In this document: one piece after another, positions 17,814 to 26,064 of the stretch | Layout of the letters: each line of letters starts with the position of its first letter | Numbering within the stretch: position 1 is the stretch's first letter | DNA from: Devosia crocina | Lineage (GTDB): Bacteria > Pseudomonadota > Alphaproteobacteria > Rhizobiales > Devosiaceae | Reading direction: 5' to 3' | DNA: 64,000 nt | Assembly (NCBI RefSeq): GCF_900116545.1 | Contig: NZ_FPCK01000002.1 | Coordinates: 124,001-188,000 of the forward strand | Notes under the pieces: model-generated | Databases searched by the model: none | What the model saw: the letters and a program-made list of their open reading frames with translations, nothing else | What the model was told of the DNA's origin: nothing | Program-made: the position numbers and the translations under genes

Positions 17814-17911
17814 GCCGCGCCTATTGCACTATTGCTGGCGGTGGGGAGGATCTGCACGCTGGCGTTCAAACCTTGTTTAACAACGACACCTCATCTTGGG
17901 AGGATGCGCTT

Positions 17912-18880
17912 ATGCGCGTATGGACTTTGACTGCCGCTGTCGCCACGACCCTGCTTTTGGCCGGCACTGCAGGAGCGCAGGACCGCGAAGGCTGGCCGTC
18001 GAGCCTGACCATCGGCACAGCAAGCCAGGGCGGCACGTATTTTATCTACGGAACAGGCCTTGGCGGCTTGATCACCGAAGAACTGGGCGTCAACGCTTCG
18101 GGCGAAGTAACCGGCGGGCCGGTGCAGAATGCCACGCTGGTGGAAACCGGCGACCACCAGATCGGCCTCGTCACCATGGGTCCGGCCTATGAAGCCTGGA
18201 TCGGTGAATCTGAACTCGCGCCGGGAGTGGAGCACAAGAGCCTCCGCGCCCTGTTCCCCATGTACCAGACACCGTTTCAGGTGGTGGCACTGCGCTCTTC
18301 GGGCATCGAGTCGGCTGCCGACCTCGGCGGCAAGCGCGTTTCCGTGGGTCCGGCGGGCGGCACCGCCGCGACCTACTGGCCGCGTTTCTTTGAAAGCGTC
18401 GGCGTCTCGCCCGACGTTTCCTATTCCGGCGCCAATGACGCGGTCAGCCAGGTCAAGGACGGCTTGATCGATGCCTTCGCATTCGCAGCCGGCGTTCCTA
18501 TTGCTGCCTTCGCTCAAATCGCTGCAGAAAACGAGGTGAACATCTTCGGCTTCTCCGAAGACGAGCGCGCCGCCATTCTCAGCGCGATGCCAGAGCTGGC
18601 CGCCTTCGACGTTCCTGGCGGGCTCTATCAGGGCTTCCCCGAGGAAGGACCGACCGTTTCGCTCTGGAACTTTGCTGTCGCCCATGCCGACATGCCCGAA
18701 AGCCTTGCCTATGAAATCACCAAGCTGGTGATGGAAAACAATGACCGCATGTTGCAGATCCATGCCACTGCTTCCGAAACGATCGCGGAAAATACGGACA
18801 AGAACACCTTCCTGCCCTATCACCCAGGCGCCAAGCGCTACTTTGAGGAAATCGGCGTCACGCTGCCAGAAGGTCTTTAA
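17912..18880 (+). CDS. TAXI family TRAP transporter solute-binding protein
   Basis: A 322-aa periplasmic binding protein. It has a signal peptide MRVWTLTAAVATTLLLAG with likely cleavage at AGA/QD near residue 22. The TAXI signature follows: LTIGTASQGGTYFIYGTGLG, then VQNATLVETGDHQIGLVTMG, then KRVSVGPAGGTAATYW. A C-terminal LPYHPGAKRYFEEIGV segment is typical for the group. TAXI proteins deliver substrate to a fused permease; known members bind amino acids or dicarboxylates such as 2-oxoglutarate. ATG 17912 is fixed by GGGAGGA at about 17898-17904. The permease gene follows after 84 bp. The preceding DctB/DctD-like pair suggests induction by a carboxylate ligand. Confidence 0.92.
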   Translation: MRVWTLTAAVATTLLLAGTAGAQDREGWPSSLTIGTASQGGTYFIYGTGLGGLITEELGVNASGEVTGGPVQNATLVETGDHQIGLVTMGPAYEAWIGESELAPGVEHKSLRALFPMYQTPFQVVALRSSGIESAADLGGKRVSVGPAGGTAATYWPRFFESVGVSPDVSYSGANDAVSQVKDGLIDAFAFAAGVPIAAFAQIAAENEVNIFGFSEDERAAILSAMPELAAFDVPGGLYQGFPEEGPTVSLWNFAVAHADMPESLAYEITKLVMENNDRMLQIHATASETIAENTDKNTFLPYHPGAKRYFEEIGVTLPEGL

Positions 18881-18964
18881 GACCCTTCGCAGACGCTCAC
18901 GCGATGGCGGCCCTGGTGGCCGCCATCGGCATAGATGCCTCATGGGCAGGGAGGCCCAACACGC

Positions 18965-21151
18965 ATGTCTCAGCACATTAATTCCACGGCCTTGTCCCAT
19001 GATGATACCGGGCCGGTGATCGCCAAGGGCGTCGACGACGAACCCTTGGCCAGCAACCAGCGCGCCTTGGGTGGCCGCATCAACTATCTGCTTGCCGCCA
19101 TCTGCATTGCCTACACGGCCTTCCATGTGGCGGTGCTGAACCTCTATCCGCTGGAAACCTGGACCTACCGCATGATCCACCTCTCGGGTGGGTTGTTTAT
19201 CGGCTTCCTGATTTATTCGGCGCTCACCCTCAAGCCTGCAGAAGACGTGAAGGAGGCCAAGCGCACACCGCTCGAGTGGCTGTTTTTCGCGGTTGCCGTT
19301 GGCGGTATAGGCTATGGTTTCGCCATGGTCGCAACCGCCTTCGGAGGAATGTGGTTTGCGGGCATGCGCAATCCCGCGCCATTTGTGTTCCAGACTTTCG
19401 GCATCCCGCTGGTGGCCGGCACGATCGCCGCCGTTCTTGCCGGCTGGCTGTTTCCGGAGCGCTCCGGCTCCCGCGTTCACTGGAGCGACTGGGTGCTCGG
19501 CACGGCCGCAATCGCGGTGATGGGCTATATCCTGTTCAATGTCGGCCCCATCCGCCTGCGGGCGGGCACGGCCATGGCTCAAGCCCCGGATTTCCTCGCA
19601 GCGCTTGTCGGGGTCATTCTGATTCTTGAGCTGACGCGTCGTGTCGCGGGCCTTGCTCTTGTCATTATCGCCGCCGTTTTCATCGCCTATTCCTTCTTCG
19701 GACCCTGGCTGCCCGGTTTTCTGACCCATCGCGGCTATTCGCCGGAGCGGTTCTTCACCTATATCTTTACCGACCAAGGCATTCTCGGGGATCCGATCGC
19801 GGTCTCCTCCACTTACATCATCCTCTTCATCACGTTCGCCGCCTTCCTCCAGGCCTCGCGTGTGGGCGATTATTTCGTCAACTTCGCTTTCGCGCTTGCC
19901 GGCGGCTGGCGTGGCGGCCCAGCCAAGGTGGCGGTCTTTGCATCAGGCTTGATGGGCATGATCAACGGCACCTCGGCAGGCAATGTCGTGTCGACCGGCT
20001 CACTCACGATCCCGCTGATGAAAAAGGTCGGATACCCGGCCCGCAGCGCCGGCGCCATCGAAGCCACGGCGTCCTCGGGCGGGCAGATCCTGCCTCCGAT
20101 CATGGGCGCAGGCGCCTTCATCATGGCGGAGGTCACCGGAATTCCCTACACCGAGATCGTCATCGCCGCGATCATCCCGGCCGTGCTCTATTTCGCGTCG
20201 GTCTACTTTATGGTGGACCTGCAGGCCACCAAGCTCGGCATGAAAGGCCTTTCCAAGGACGAGCTGCCCAAGTTCAGAGCTCTGGCGCGCCAAGCATACC
20301 TCTTCCTGCCGATCATCATCCTCGTCGTTACCCTGTTTGCCGGCTATTCGGTGATCCGCGCAGGCACCCTTGCCATGGCCTCGGCTGCCGTCGTCTCCTG
20401 GCTCACGCCTTACCGGATGGGTCCTTCCGCCATCCTCAAGGCACTCGAGCTTGCGGCCAAGATGAGCATCCAGCTGGTCGCAGTCTGTGCCGCTGCCGGC
20501 ATCATCGTCGGCGTTATCGCACTCACCGGCGTCGGGGCGCGGTTCTCGACGCTGCTGCTCGGCCTTGCCGAACAGAACCAGCTCGTGGCGCTCTTTTTTG
20601 CCATGTGCATTTCCATCGTCCTTGGCATGGGCATGCCGACAACTGCTGCCTATGCGGTTTCGGCAGCGGTTGTCGCGCCGGGGCTCGTACAACTCGGCAT
20701 TCCGGTGCTGATCGCCCACTTCTTCGTCTTCTACTATGCGGTGATGTCCGCCATCACCCCGCCCGTGGCACTGGCCGCCTATGCCGGTGCGGGTCTGGCG
20801 GGCGCTGATCCGATGAAGACGTCGGTCGAGGCATTCAAGTTTGGCCTCGCTGCCTTTGTCGTGCCCTTCATGTTCTTTTATTCACATGCCCTTCTCATGC
20901 AGGGCGAGTGGTACGAGATCGTTCATGTCTTTGTCACGGCTCTGATCGGGATCTATCTCCTCAGTGCCGCCGTACAGGGCTATTTCTTCGGCAACCTGAA
21001 CAACATCCTTCGCGCCGTCCTGCTGGTCGGAGCCTTGGCGATGATTCAAGGCGGGTGGTTGACCGACGCTGCTGGCCTCTTGATCGGCATTGCCATCTTT
21101 CTCTACCAACGCCGCCTAGAACCAAAGCGTGCGTTGGGCGGAAGAGTCTAA
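18965..21151 (+). CDS. TRAP transporter fused permease (TAXI type, DctQM-like)
   Basis: A 728-aa polytopic membrane protein. A four-helix small-permease (Q) region at the N-terminus (about residues 40-200) is fused to the large M domain. The conserved TRAP M segments are visible: SGLMGMINGTSAGNVVSTGS, the IEATASSGGQILPPIMGAGA motif, then MGMPTTAAYAVSAAVVAP and SAITPPVALAAYAGAG. TAXI systems use this single fused permease to import solutes driven by an ion gradient together with the periplasmic binding protein encoded just upstream. ATG 18965 has GGGAGG a suitable distance before it. A strong terminator follows immediately, which closes the two-gene operon. Confidence 0.93.
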   Translation: MSQHINSTALSHDDTGPVIAKGVDDEPLASNQRALGGRINYLLAAICIAYTAFHVAVLNLYPLETWTYRMIHLSGGLFIGFLIYSALTLKPAEDVKEAKRTPLEWLFFAVAVGGIGYGFAMVATAFGGMWFAGMRNPAPFVFQTFGIPLVAGTIAAVLAGWLFPERSGSRVHWSDWVLGTAAIAVMGYILFNVGPIRLRAGTAMAQAPDFLAALVGVILILELTRRVAGLALVIIAAVFIAYSFFGPWLPGFLTHRGYSPERFFTYIFTDQGILGDPIAVSSTYIILFITFAAFLQASRVGDYFVNFAFALAGGWRGGPAKVAVFASGLMGMINGTSAGNVVSTGSLTIPLMKKVGYPARSAGAIEATASSGGQILPPIMGAGAFIMAEVTGIPYTEIVIAAIIPAVLYFASVYFMVDLQATKLGMKGLSKDELPKFRALARQAYLFLPIIILVVTLFAGYSVIRAGTLAMASAAVVSWLTPYRMGPSAILKALELAAKMSIQLVAVCAAAGIIVGVIALTGVGARFSTLLLGLAEQNQLVALFFAMCISIVLGMGMPTTAAYAVSAAVVAPGLVQLGIPVLIAHFFVFYYAVMSAITPPVALAAYAGAGLAGADPMKTSVEAFKFGLAAFVVPFMFFYSHALLMQGEWYEIVHVFVTALIGIYLLSAAVQGYFFGNLNNILRAVLLVGALAMIQGGWLTDAAGLLIGIAIFLYQRRLEPKRALGGRV

Positions 21152-21154
21152 ATA

Positions 21155-21190
21155 AAACGCCCCGGCCTCTGAAAGACGGCCGGGGCGTTT
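21155..21190. terminator. Bidirectional rho-independent terminator
   Basis: A 13-bp perfect stem (left arm 21155-21167, right arm 21178-21190, GC-rich core CGCCCCGGCC) with a 10-nt loop. The A-run on the left and T-run on the right give a terminator on both strands. It ends the TRAP operon and also lies just past the stop of the convergent oxidoreductase gene. Confidence 0.92.
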
Positions 21191-21215
21191 ACTTTTCAGG
21201 ATCCGCAGTGCCTCG

Positions 21216-23309
21216 TCAGACGGCTTTGCGCAACCAGACGGCAGCATCGTGGAAGGGCGCCCCGCCAAATGGTGGTGCGGGCCGGGCTGTGGTCAACATG
21301 TTTATGCCCTGCCCCCCACGATGCGCTTTGTTGCGATGAAGTCCCTCCGCGATCAGCGTTCCCGTGGGAAGCCCGGCAAAGATGCGGACCGTCAGGTGCA
21401 CCTCTCCCCGACGATTGCCTATAGTGACTGAATCGCCATCGACGATCCCAAGAGCGGCTGCATCGCCGGGATGCACCAGAACCGAGGGTGCCCCCTCGCG
21501 CTTGAGACTACCCGGCGTCTGGTTGAACGAAGAATTGAGAAAGCCGCGCGCCGGGCTGGTCGCCAGTTTGAATGGATGCTCCGCGTCGGTTTTTTCCGTG
21601 ACGTCAAAGTGGTCGGCAAAACGAGGCATGATCTTGGGATCGCAAACCCAGCGATAGCCCTTTTTCCGGGCCACTGCAGCCCAGTCTGGAGCGAAGCGAT
21701 AGCGCCCGTCGGGCCAGCCGAAGCCATGTGAAAAGCGGGCGACATCGTCGGGGCGCTCCTTGTCGACATAGCCCGTCGCCTGCACCTCCTCGATCGGCGG
21801 CAGGCCGGAACGCGCGAAGGTGTCGGCAATAACAGCGCGATCTGTGGATCGGAACACGGCATCATCGCTCCCGAGCCGCAGTGCCAGGGCGTTGATCACC
21901 TCGTGATTTGAGCGGGCTTCCGCCGGCGCCTCAACAACGGCGGGCCCGTAAAGAATGCGCGTATGGCCACCACGGGTATAGTAGTCGTGATGTTCAAGAA
22001 ACATGGTGGCCGGCAAGACGATATCGGCCAGTTCCGCCGTCTCGGTCATGAACTGCTCGTGGACCACCAAAAATAGATCCTCCCGCAGAAGCCCCTGTCG
22101 CACCAGAGCCTGATCCGGCGCCACCGAGGCCGGATTGGTGTTTTGAACGATCATCGCTTGCACCGGCCCACCGCCCTGGAGCGCCTTTGCATCACCGGTC
22201 AGGATCGGCCCGATCTCAGACATGTCGAGAAGCCGGGGATCTCCCTGTTGCAGATGCGTGCCCTGGAGACGCGATTTGTCGAGCCCCCAAGTTCCCGAAT
22301 TGGAGTGAAATGCGCCACCGCCGCGATGCTGCCAGGCGCCTGTCATGGCCGGAATGGAGAGCGCTGCATGCATGGCCGTGGCGCCATTGGTCTGGCGTGA
22401 AAAGCCGTAGCCCAAACGGAAAAAGCTGCGGGGAGTGGAGCCCACCAGCCGCGCAAAGCTTTCGATCTCTGCTACGGAAAGGCCGGTGATCTCGGCGGCC
22501 CATTCCGGAGTTCGCGCGGCAAGATGGGCCTCGAATTCAGGTGCGAAGTCGGTGTAGCGGGACATATAGGCGCGATCTGCGAGGCCTTCGCGCAACAGGA
22601 CATGCATCACAGCAACGGCCAAGGCTCCGTCGGTGCCGGGGCGCAGCACCAGGCCCAGATCGGCCTGTTCCATGGTGGCATTGCGGTAAATGTCGATGAC
22701 GACGATCTTGGCGCCCCGCGTCTTGCGCGCCTTGATTGCGTGGGTCATGACATTGACCTGGGTGTGCACCGCATTGGTGCCCCAGATCACAACGCAATCG
22801 CTCTCGGCCATCTGCTCGGGATTAACCCCTCCCAGAAGACCCGTGCCAGCAATATAGCCCGGCCAGGAAAGGCCGGTGCAGATGGTGTCATATTGGCGGG
22901 AGTAGCCGCGCACGGCCCGTAGCCGCTCTATACCGTCGCGATGCACATGCCCCATGGTCCCCGCATAGAAATAGGGCCAGACGGCCTCAGGCCCATGCCG
23001 GGTTTCGACATCAAGGAAGCGGCTGGCGATCTCGTCGAGCGCCTGGTCCCAGGAGATGCGCTGCCATTGCCCTGCCCCTTTGGCACCAACGCGGCGCAGC
23101 GGATGGGTCAGGCGCTCCGGGTGGTGGATGCGCTCGGAGTATCGCGCGACCTTTTCGCAGATGACGCCAGCGGTATAGGGGTCGTCCTTGGCCCCGCGGA
23201 CCCGACCGACCTTGCCGTCGGGCAGGATATCGACATCAAGGGCGCAGGCCGAAGGGCAATCATGCGGGCAGACGGAGCGGATGGTTCGCTGGGGCGTAAG
23301 AGCGTTCAT
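21216..23309 (-). CDS. Molybdopterin-dependent oxidoreductase (FdhF/NapA-like family)
   Basis: A 697-aa protein of the molybdopterin oxidoreductase family. The N-terminus has the [4Fe-4S] motif with Cys14, Cys18, Cys22 and Cys51 (VCPHDCPSACALDV...ICEKV). Family segments follow: ISWDQALDEIASRF, CVVIWGTNAVHTQ and NTNPASVAPDQ. The C-terminal molydop-binding domain contains RGFLNSSFNQTPG and VDGDSVTIGNRRGEVHL. The likely cofactor is a bis-MGD molybdenum centre in the cytoplasm; no Tat signal is visible. The active-site ligand and substrate are not assignable, because family members include formate dehydrogenase-like, thiosulfate and dimethyl-sulfoxide type enzymes. There is no adjacent electron-transfer or accessory gene, so it is an orphan catalytic subunit here. 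Convergent with the TRAP operon. Confidence 0.85.
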   Translation of the reverse strand: MNALTPQRTIRSVCPHDCPSACALDVDILPDGKVGRVRGAKDDPYTAGVICEKVARYSERIHHPERLTHPLRRVGAKGAGQWQRISWDQALDEIASRFLDVETRHGPEAVWPYFYAGTMGHVHRDGIERLRAVRGYSRQYDTICTGLSWPGYIAGTGLLGGVNPEQMAESDCVVIWGTNAVHTQVNVMTHAIKARKTRGAKIVVIDIYRNATMEQADLGLVLRPGTDGALAVAVMHVLLREGLADRAYMSRYTDFAPEFEAHLAARTPEWAAEITGLSVAEIESFARLVGSTPRSFFRLGYGFSRQTNGATAMHAALSIPAMTGAWQHRGGGAFHSNSGTWGLDKSRLQGTHLQQGDPRLLDMSEIGPILTGDAKALQGGGPVQAMIVQNTNPASVAPDQALVRQGLLREDLFLVVHEQFMTETAELADIVLPATMFLEHHDYYTRGGHTRILYGPAVVEAPAEARSNHEVINALALRLGSDDAVFRSTDRAVIADTFARSGLPPIEEVQATGYVDKERPDDVARFSHGFGWPDGRYRFAPDWAAVARKKGYRWVCDPKIMPRFADHFDVTEKTDAEHPFKLATSPARGFLNSSFNQTPGSLKREGAPSVLVHPGDAAALGIVDGDSVTIGNRRGEVHLTVRIFAGLPTGTLIAEGLHRNKAHRGGQGINMLTTARPAPPFGGAPFHDAAVWLRKAV

Positions 23310-23417
23310 GCTGGCCAGGATATGCCGGGCGCGCAGTTTCCGACAATCGCAATGTATTCATGGCAGAGATCAGGGGAGCTGATAGGTCGAGTTCATCAGG
23401 CCCCCCGGGCTGGACGA

Positions 23418-24035
23418 TCAGACCGCGAACGCCTTTGTCGCTGTCTCGCTATTGCGGCGGGCGCGCGTTGCCGCGTGCTTGGCAAGTTGGGCTGCACCGC
23501 CGTGGAACTGCGAGAAGGTGATGTGGGCACTGGTCCCGGTGATGGTGATACCGCGCCAATTGGGCCTGACGGAGCGCACCTCGGACCAATCCAGTACGGT
23601 CTCGCGGCCGGTCGCCGAGCGGTGACGAACCTGCCGATTGTCCCACCTGGTGTTGGTGAAAAGTCCGATCATGCCGATGCCAGCGGATCCGCCGACCAGA
23701 AGCAGCACAGCGATATAGGTGGCGATCAGTTGTACGGTATCAGCGGCGCTGCTCATGAAAATGACGGCGAAAAGCAGCACAGCTGCAAGCGCAGCGGCCC
23801 CGTAGCAGGCAAAATATTCAACGAGCGAGGGACGCAGCTCTGCCCAGCCGCCTTCAACCATGATGCCTTCTTCGGGCTGCACAAGGCGGAGGGCAAGAAA
23901 AGCCGCATAGCCAAAGGCAACCACGCCCGCAGCGCGCGCCAGCGGCAAATGATCAAAAAGCGATACGTGCTTGAGAGCAACGAGAAGGGTGATCACGAAA
24001 AGTGGCAAAGCCACTTCCTGCCAACGCAAGGGCAC
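23418..24035 (-). CDS. Membrane protein with C-terminal PH-like domain, function unknown
   Basis: About 205 aa. Four hydrophobic segments (PLFVITLLVALKHVSLF, AAGVVAFGYAAFLALRLV, CYGAAALAAVLLFAVIFM, LIATYIAVLLLVGGSAGI) are followed by a soluble tail (GRETVLDWSEVRSVRPNWRG, then ITITGTSAHITFSQF). The tail resembles the small PH-like domain seen in other bacterial membrane proteins of unknown role. GTG at 24035 is chosen as start because GGAG lies 9 bp upstream and the first helix follows at once. The frame is open for another 90 codons upstream, but that extension has poorer composition and no hydrophobic or domain pattern. I do not recognise a specific family. Confidence 0.6.
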   Translation of the reverse strand: MPLRWQEVALPLFVITLLVALKHVSLFDHLPLARAAGVVAFGYAAFLALRLVQPEEGIMVEGGWAELRPSLVEYFACYGAAALAAVLLFAVIFMSSAADTVQLIATYIAVLLLVGGSAGIGMIGLFTNTRWDNRQVRHRSATGRETVLDWSEVRSVRPNWRGITITGTSAHITFSQFHGGAAQLAKHAATRARRNSETATKAFAV

Positions 24036-24352
24036 TGCTTGTTTCTCCAGATGTCCGGGGCCGGTGACGCAATCGGCGGTGAATGGCGTCGAAACTACAG
24101 AGATAAAGTGAATTGACCATTCACATTCTCGCCAGAAGGCATCGCTGGCATGGCTATCGAGGGAACTGTTGCAGACGAGTAACTTACGGCATTGAATCAA
24201 GTCGCTGCCGAGAAGATTCAAGTTTGTGGTCAGGCGGATCTCAAATTCCGAATAATCCCTTGTATACGTTGGCGTTTTGACCGCTGAGACTTGACCCAGG
24301 ACCATGGAGCGGAATCAAGCATCTTAAGGCGCACCCTTGCAGCGAATACCCA
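24036..24352. other. Intergenic stretch without a recognisable gene
   Basis: About 317 bp, less GC-rich than its neighbours, between the small membrane protein and the end of the MFS gene. I see no RNA gene, repeat or convincing reading frame; it presumably holds the promoter of the membrane protein gene. Confidence 0.5.
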
Positions 24353-25927
24353 TCAGCGCGTTACGGTCGCCGGCGCGCCGACCGCAGCAGCAGTCGCAGC
24401 TTCTTCGGCATCCACTTCCGCCTCAGGTTCCCGGCGCAATGTGTTGGCGAGCGGCCGCTCCTCAAGGAAGAAGGTGAGGCAAAAGGCAAGGACTGCAGCT
24501 GCCGCAGCAGTGTAAAAGACCGGGTGGAGCGCCGAAGCAAAGGCCTCGAGCACCATGTTGCGCACCGGCTCCGGCAGGGCTGCAACAGCCTGCGGATTGA
24601 AACTGCCGGACTGCCCTGCCGGCGTGGCATCCCCGAGCCGGGCAGCGAGGCCGCTGGCAAAGATGGCGCCAAAGACGGAGACGCCGATCGATCCTCCGAT
24701 CTGGCGGAAGAGCGTGGTGCCGGCAGTGGCGGCGCCCACAACTTCCAGCGGTACCGCATTTTGGGTCGCCGTCACGCTGACGCTGTTCACCGGACCGATG
24801 CCGGCGCCGACTAGAAACATGAACGCGGCAACCTGCCAGGCTGGCGTATCGAGCTGCATGTTGGCCAGCAGGACAAGTCCGACGATCAGCACGAAGGTAG
24901 AGATCTGCGGCAGGATCTTGTAGCGGCCCGTGCGCGTCATGATGAAGCCCGACAGCGTCGAGACACCGATCAACCCCACCATCATCGGCACCAGTTGCAG
25001 CGCAGACTCGGTTGGCGAAATCCCTTTGGCAAGCTGGAGATACATCGGCAGGAAGGTGATCGAACCGAACATGGCCATGCCGACCAGAAAGCCCACTGAA
25101 TTGCTCACCACGAAGGTGTTGTTGCGAAAAAGCGAGAGCGGCAGGACCGGCTCCTTGGCGCGCGCTTCTGCCCAGACGAAGCCGCCTAGGGCCAGAACAG
25201 CGAAGGCGATCAGCCCGATGATCTCGATCGACCCCCAGGCGAAGGTATTGCCTCCGAGGGACGTGGCGAGAACAAAGGCCGTCAGGCCGCCCGAAAGAAG
25301 CACAAAACCGGGGTAGTCGATGCTGCGCTGGACCCGGTCTGCACGCGGCTTGAGCGCAACGGCGATAACCACGAGAGCGAGGACGCCCAGCGGCAGATTG
25401 ATCAGGAAGATCCACTGCCAGGAAAAATGCTCGACAATAACGCCGCCAAGGAGCGGGCCGACAACGGTTGCAACGCCGAACACTGCGCCGAAGAGTCCTT
25501 GTATCTTGCCGCGCTGGCGTGGAGGAATGATGTCGGCCACCACCGTCATGGCCACCACCATGAGCCCGCCGCCGCCCAGGCCCTGCACAGTACGGGCAAA
25601 GATCAGGAACGTCATGCTGCTCGCCAGTGCCGAAAGCACAGCACCGACAAGGAAAATGACGATGGCGACCTGCAACACGATCTTGCGGCCGTAGAGATCG
25701 CCGAGTTTGCCATAGACGGGAGCGACGACGGTGGAACTGAGCAGATAGGCGATCACGACCCAGGTGAGGTGATCGAGCCCGCCCAACTGTCCCACGATGA
25801 CCGGCAAGGCGGTCGAGACAATGGTCTGACCCAGCGAGGCGAGAAGAAGGGTGACGGCGACGGCGCCAATGACCAGCCTGGTTGACTGATGCTCAGGCGC
25901 TGTGGCGGGTTGCGAGGGTTCGGACAT
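24353..25927 (-). CDS. MFS multidrug exporter, DHA2 family (EmrB/QacA-like)
   Basis: A 524-aa transporter with about 14 transmembrane helices, the DHA2 layout. Visible motifs are the loop 2-3 signature GKLGDLYGRKIV, motif C in the fifth helix (GAVFGVATVVGPLLGG) and motif B-like ARTVQGLGGGGLMVVAMTVV. It should export drugs or other hydrophobic compounds by proton antiport. ATG 25927 is fixed by AAGGA 7 bp upstream. It is divergent from the MarR regulator at 26065, and the shared 137-bp promoter region contains an inverted repeat, so MarR-mediated repression relieved by the exporter's substrate is the likely control. The C-terminus is Glu/Ala-rich. Confidence 0.92.
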   Translation of the reverse strand: MSEPSQPATAPEHQSTRLVIGAVAVTLLLASLGQTIVSTALPVIVGQLGGLDHLTWVVIAYLLSSTVVAPVYGKLGDLYGRKIVLQVAIVIFLVGAVLSALASSMTFLIFARTVQGLGGGGLMVVAMTVVADIIPPRQRGKIQGLFGAVFGVATVVGPLLGGVIVEHFSWQWIFLINLPLGVLALVVIAVALKPRADRVQRSIDYPGFVLLSGGLTAFVLATSLGGNTFAWGSIEIIGLIAFAVLALGGFVWAEARAKEPVLPLSLFRNNTFVVSNSVGFLVGMAMFGSITFLPMYLQLAKGISPTESALQLVPMMVGLIGVSTLSGFIMTRTGRYKILPQISTFVLIVGLVLLANMQLDTPAWQVAAFMFLVGAGIGPVNSVSVTATQNAVPLEVVGAATAGTTLFRQIGGSIGVSVFGAIFASGLAARLGDATPAGQSGSFNPQAVAALPEPVRNMVLEAFASALHPVFYTAAAAAVLAFCLTFFLEERPLANTLRREPEAEVDAEEAATAAAVGAPATVTR

Positions 25928-26008
25928 TGGGCGATCCTTAATGGCGAGAGCGGCTGAGCGCGCTTGCCCTTGCGAAACGAAATCGAAGAGCATACATGTG
26001 CTTCAAGC

Positions 26009-26033
26009 AATTACATGTCAATAGCATGTATTT
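26009..26033. promoter_or_regulatory. Probable MarR operator in the exporter/regulator divergent promoter
   Basis: AATTACATG (26009-26017) and CATGTATTT (26025-26033) form a 9-bp inverted repeat with one mismatch and a 7-bp spacer. A further ACATGT half-site lies at 25994-25999. This is the size and symmetry expected of a MarR dimer site and lies between the divergent start codons of the MFS gene and the MarR gene. Confidence 0.65.
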
Positions 26034-26064
26034 GCGCAGGGCATCCGTTACTACGAGGTCAGCT

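Noticed and set aside
17697..17911. Sigma-54 (-24/-12) promoter before the TRAP operon
   Set aside because: Several TGGC and TTGC pieces are present (for example TTGGCAG...TTGCA near 17780-17800 and TGGCG...CTTG near 17860), but none has the required 10-bp spacing between GG and GC.
17891..19777. 628-codon open frame on the minus strand across the TAXI binding protein and permease
   Set aside because: Low-complexity His/Arg/Gly-rich translation crossing two real genes and their gap; a shadow of high-GC coding sequence.
24036..24305. N-terminal extension of the small membrane protein to 24305
   Set aside because: The extra 90 residues have no hydrophobic or domain pattern and unlike composition; the GTG at 24035 has a Shine-Dalgarno.
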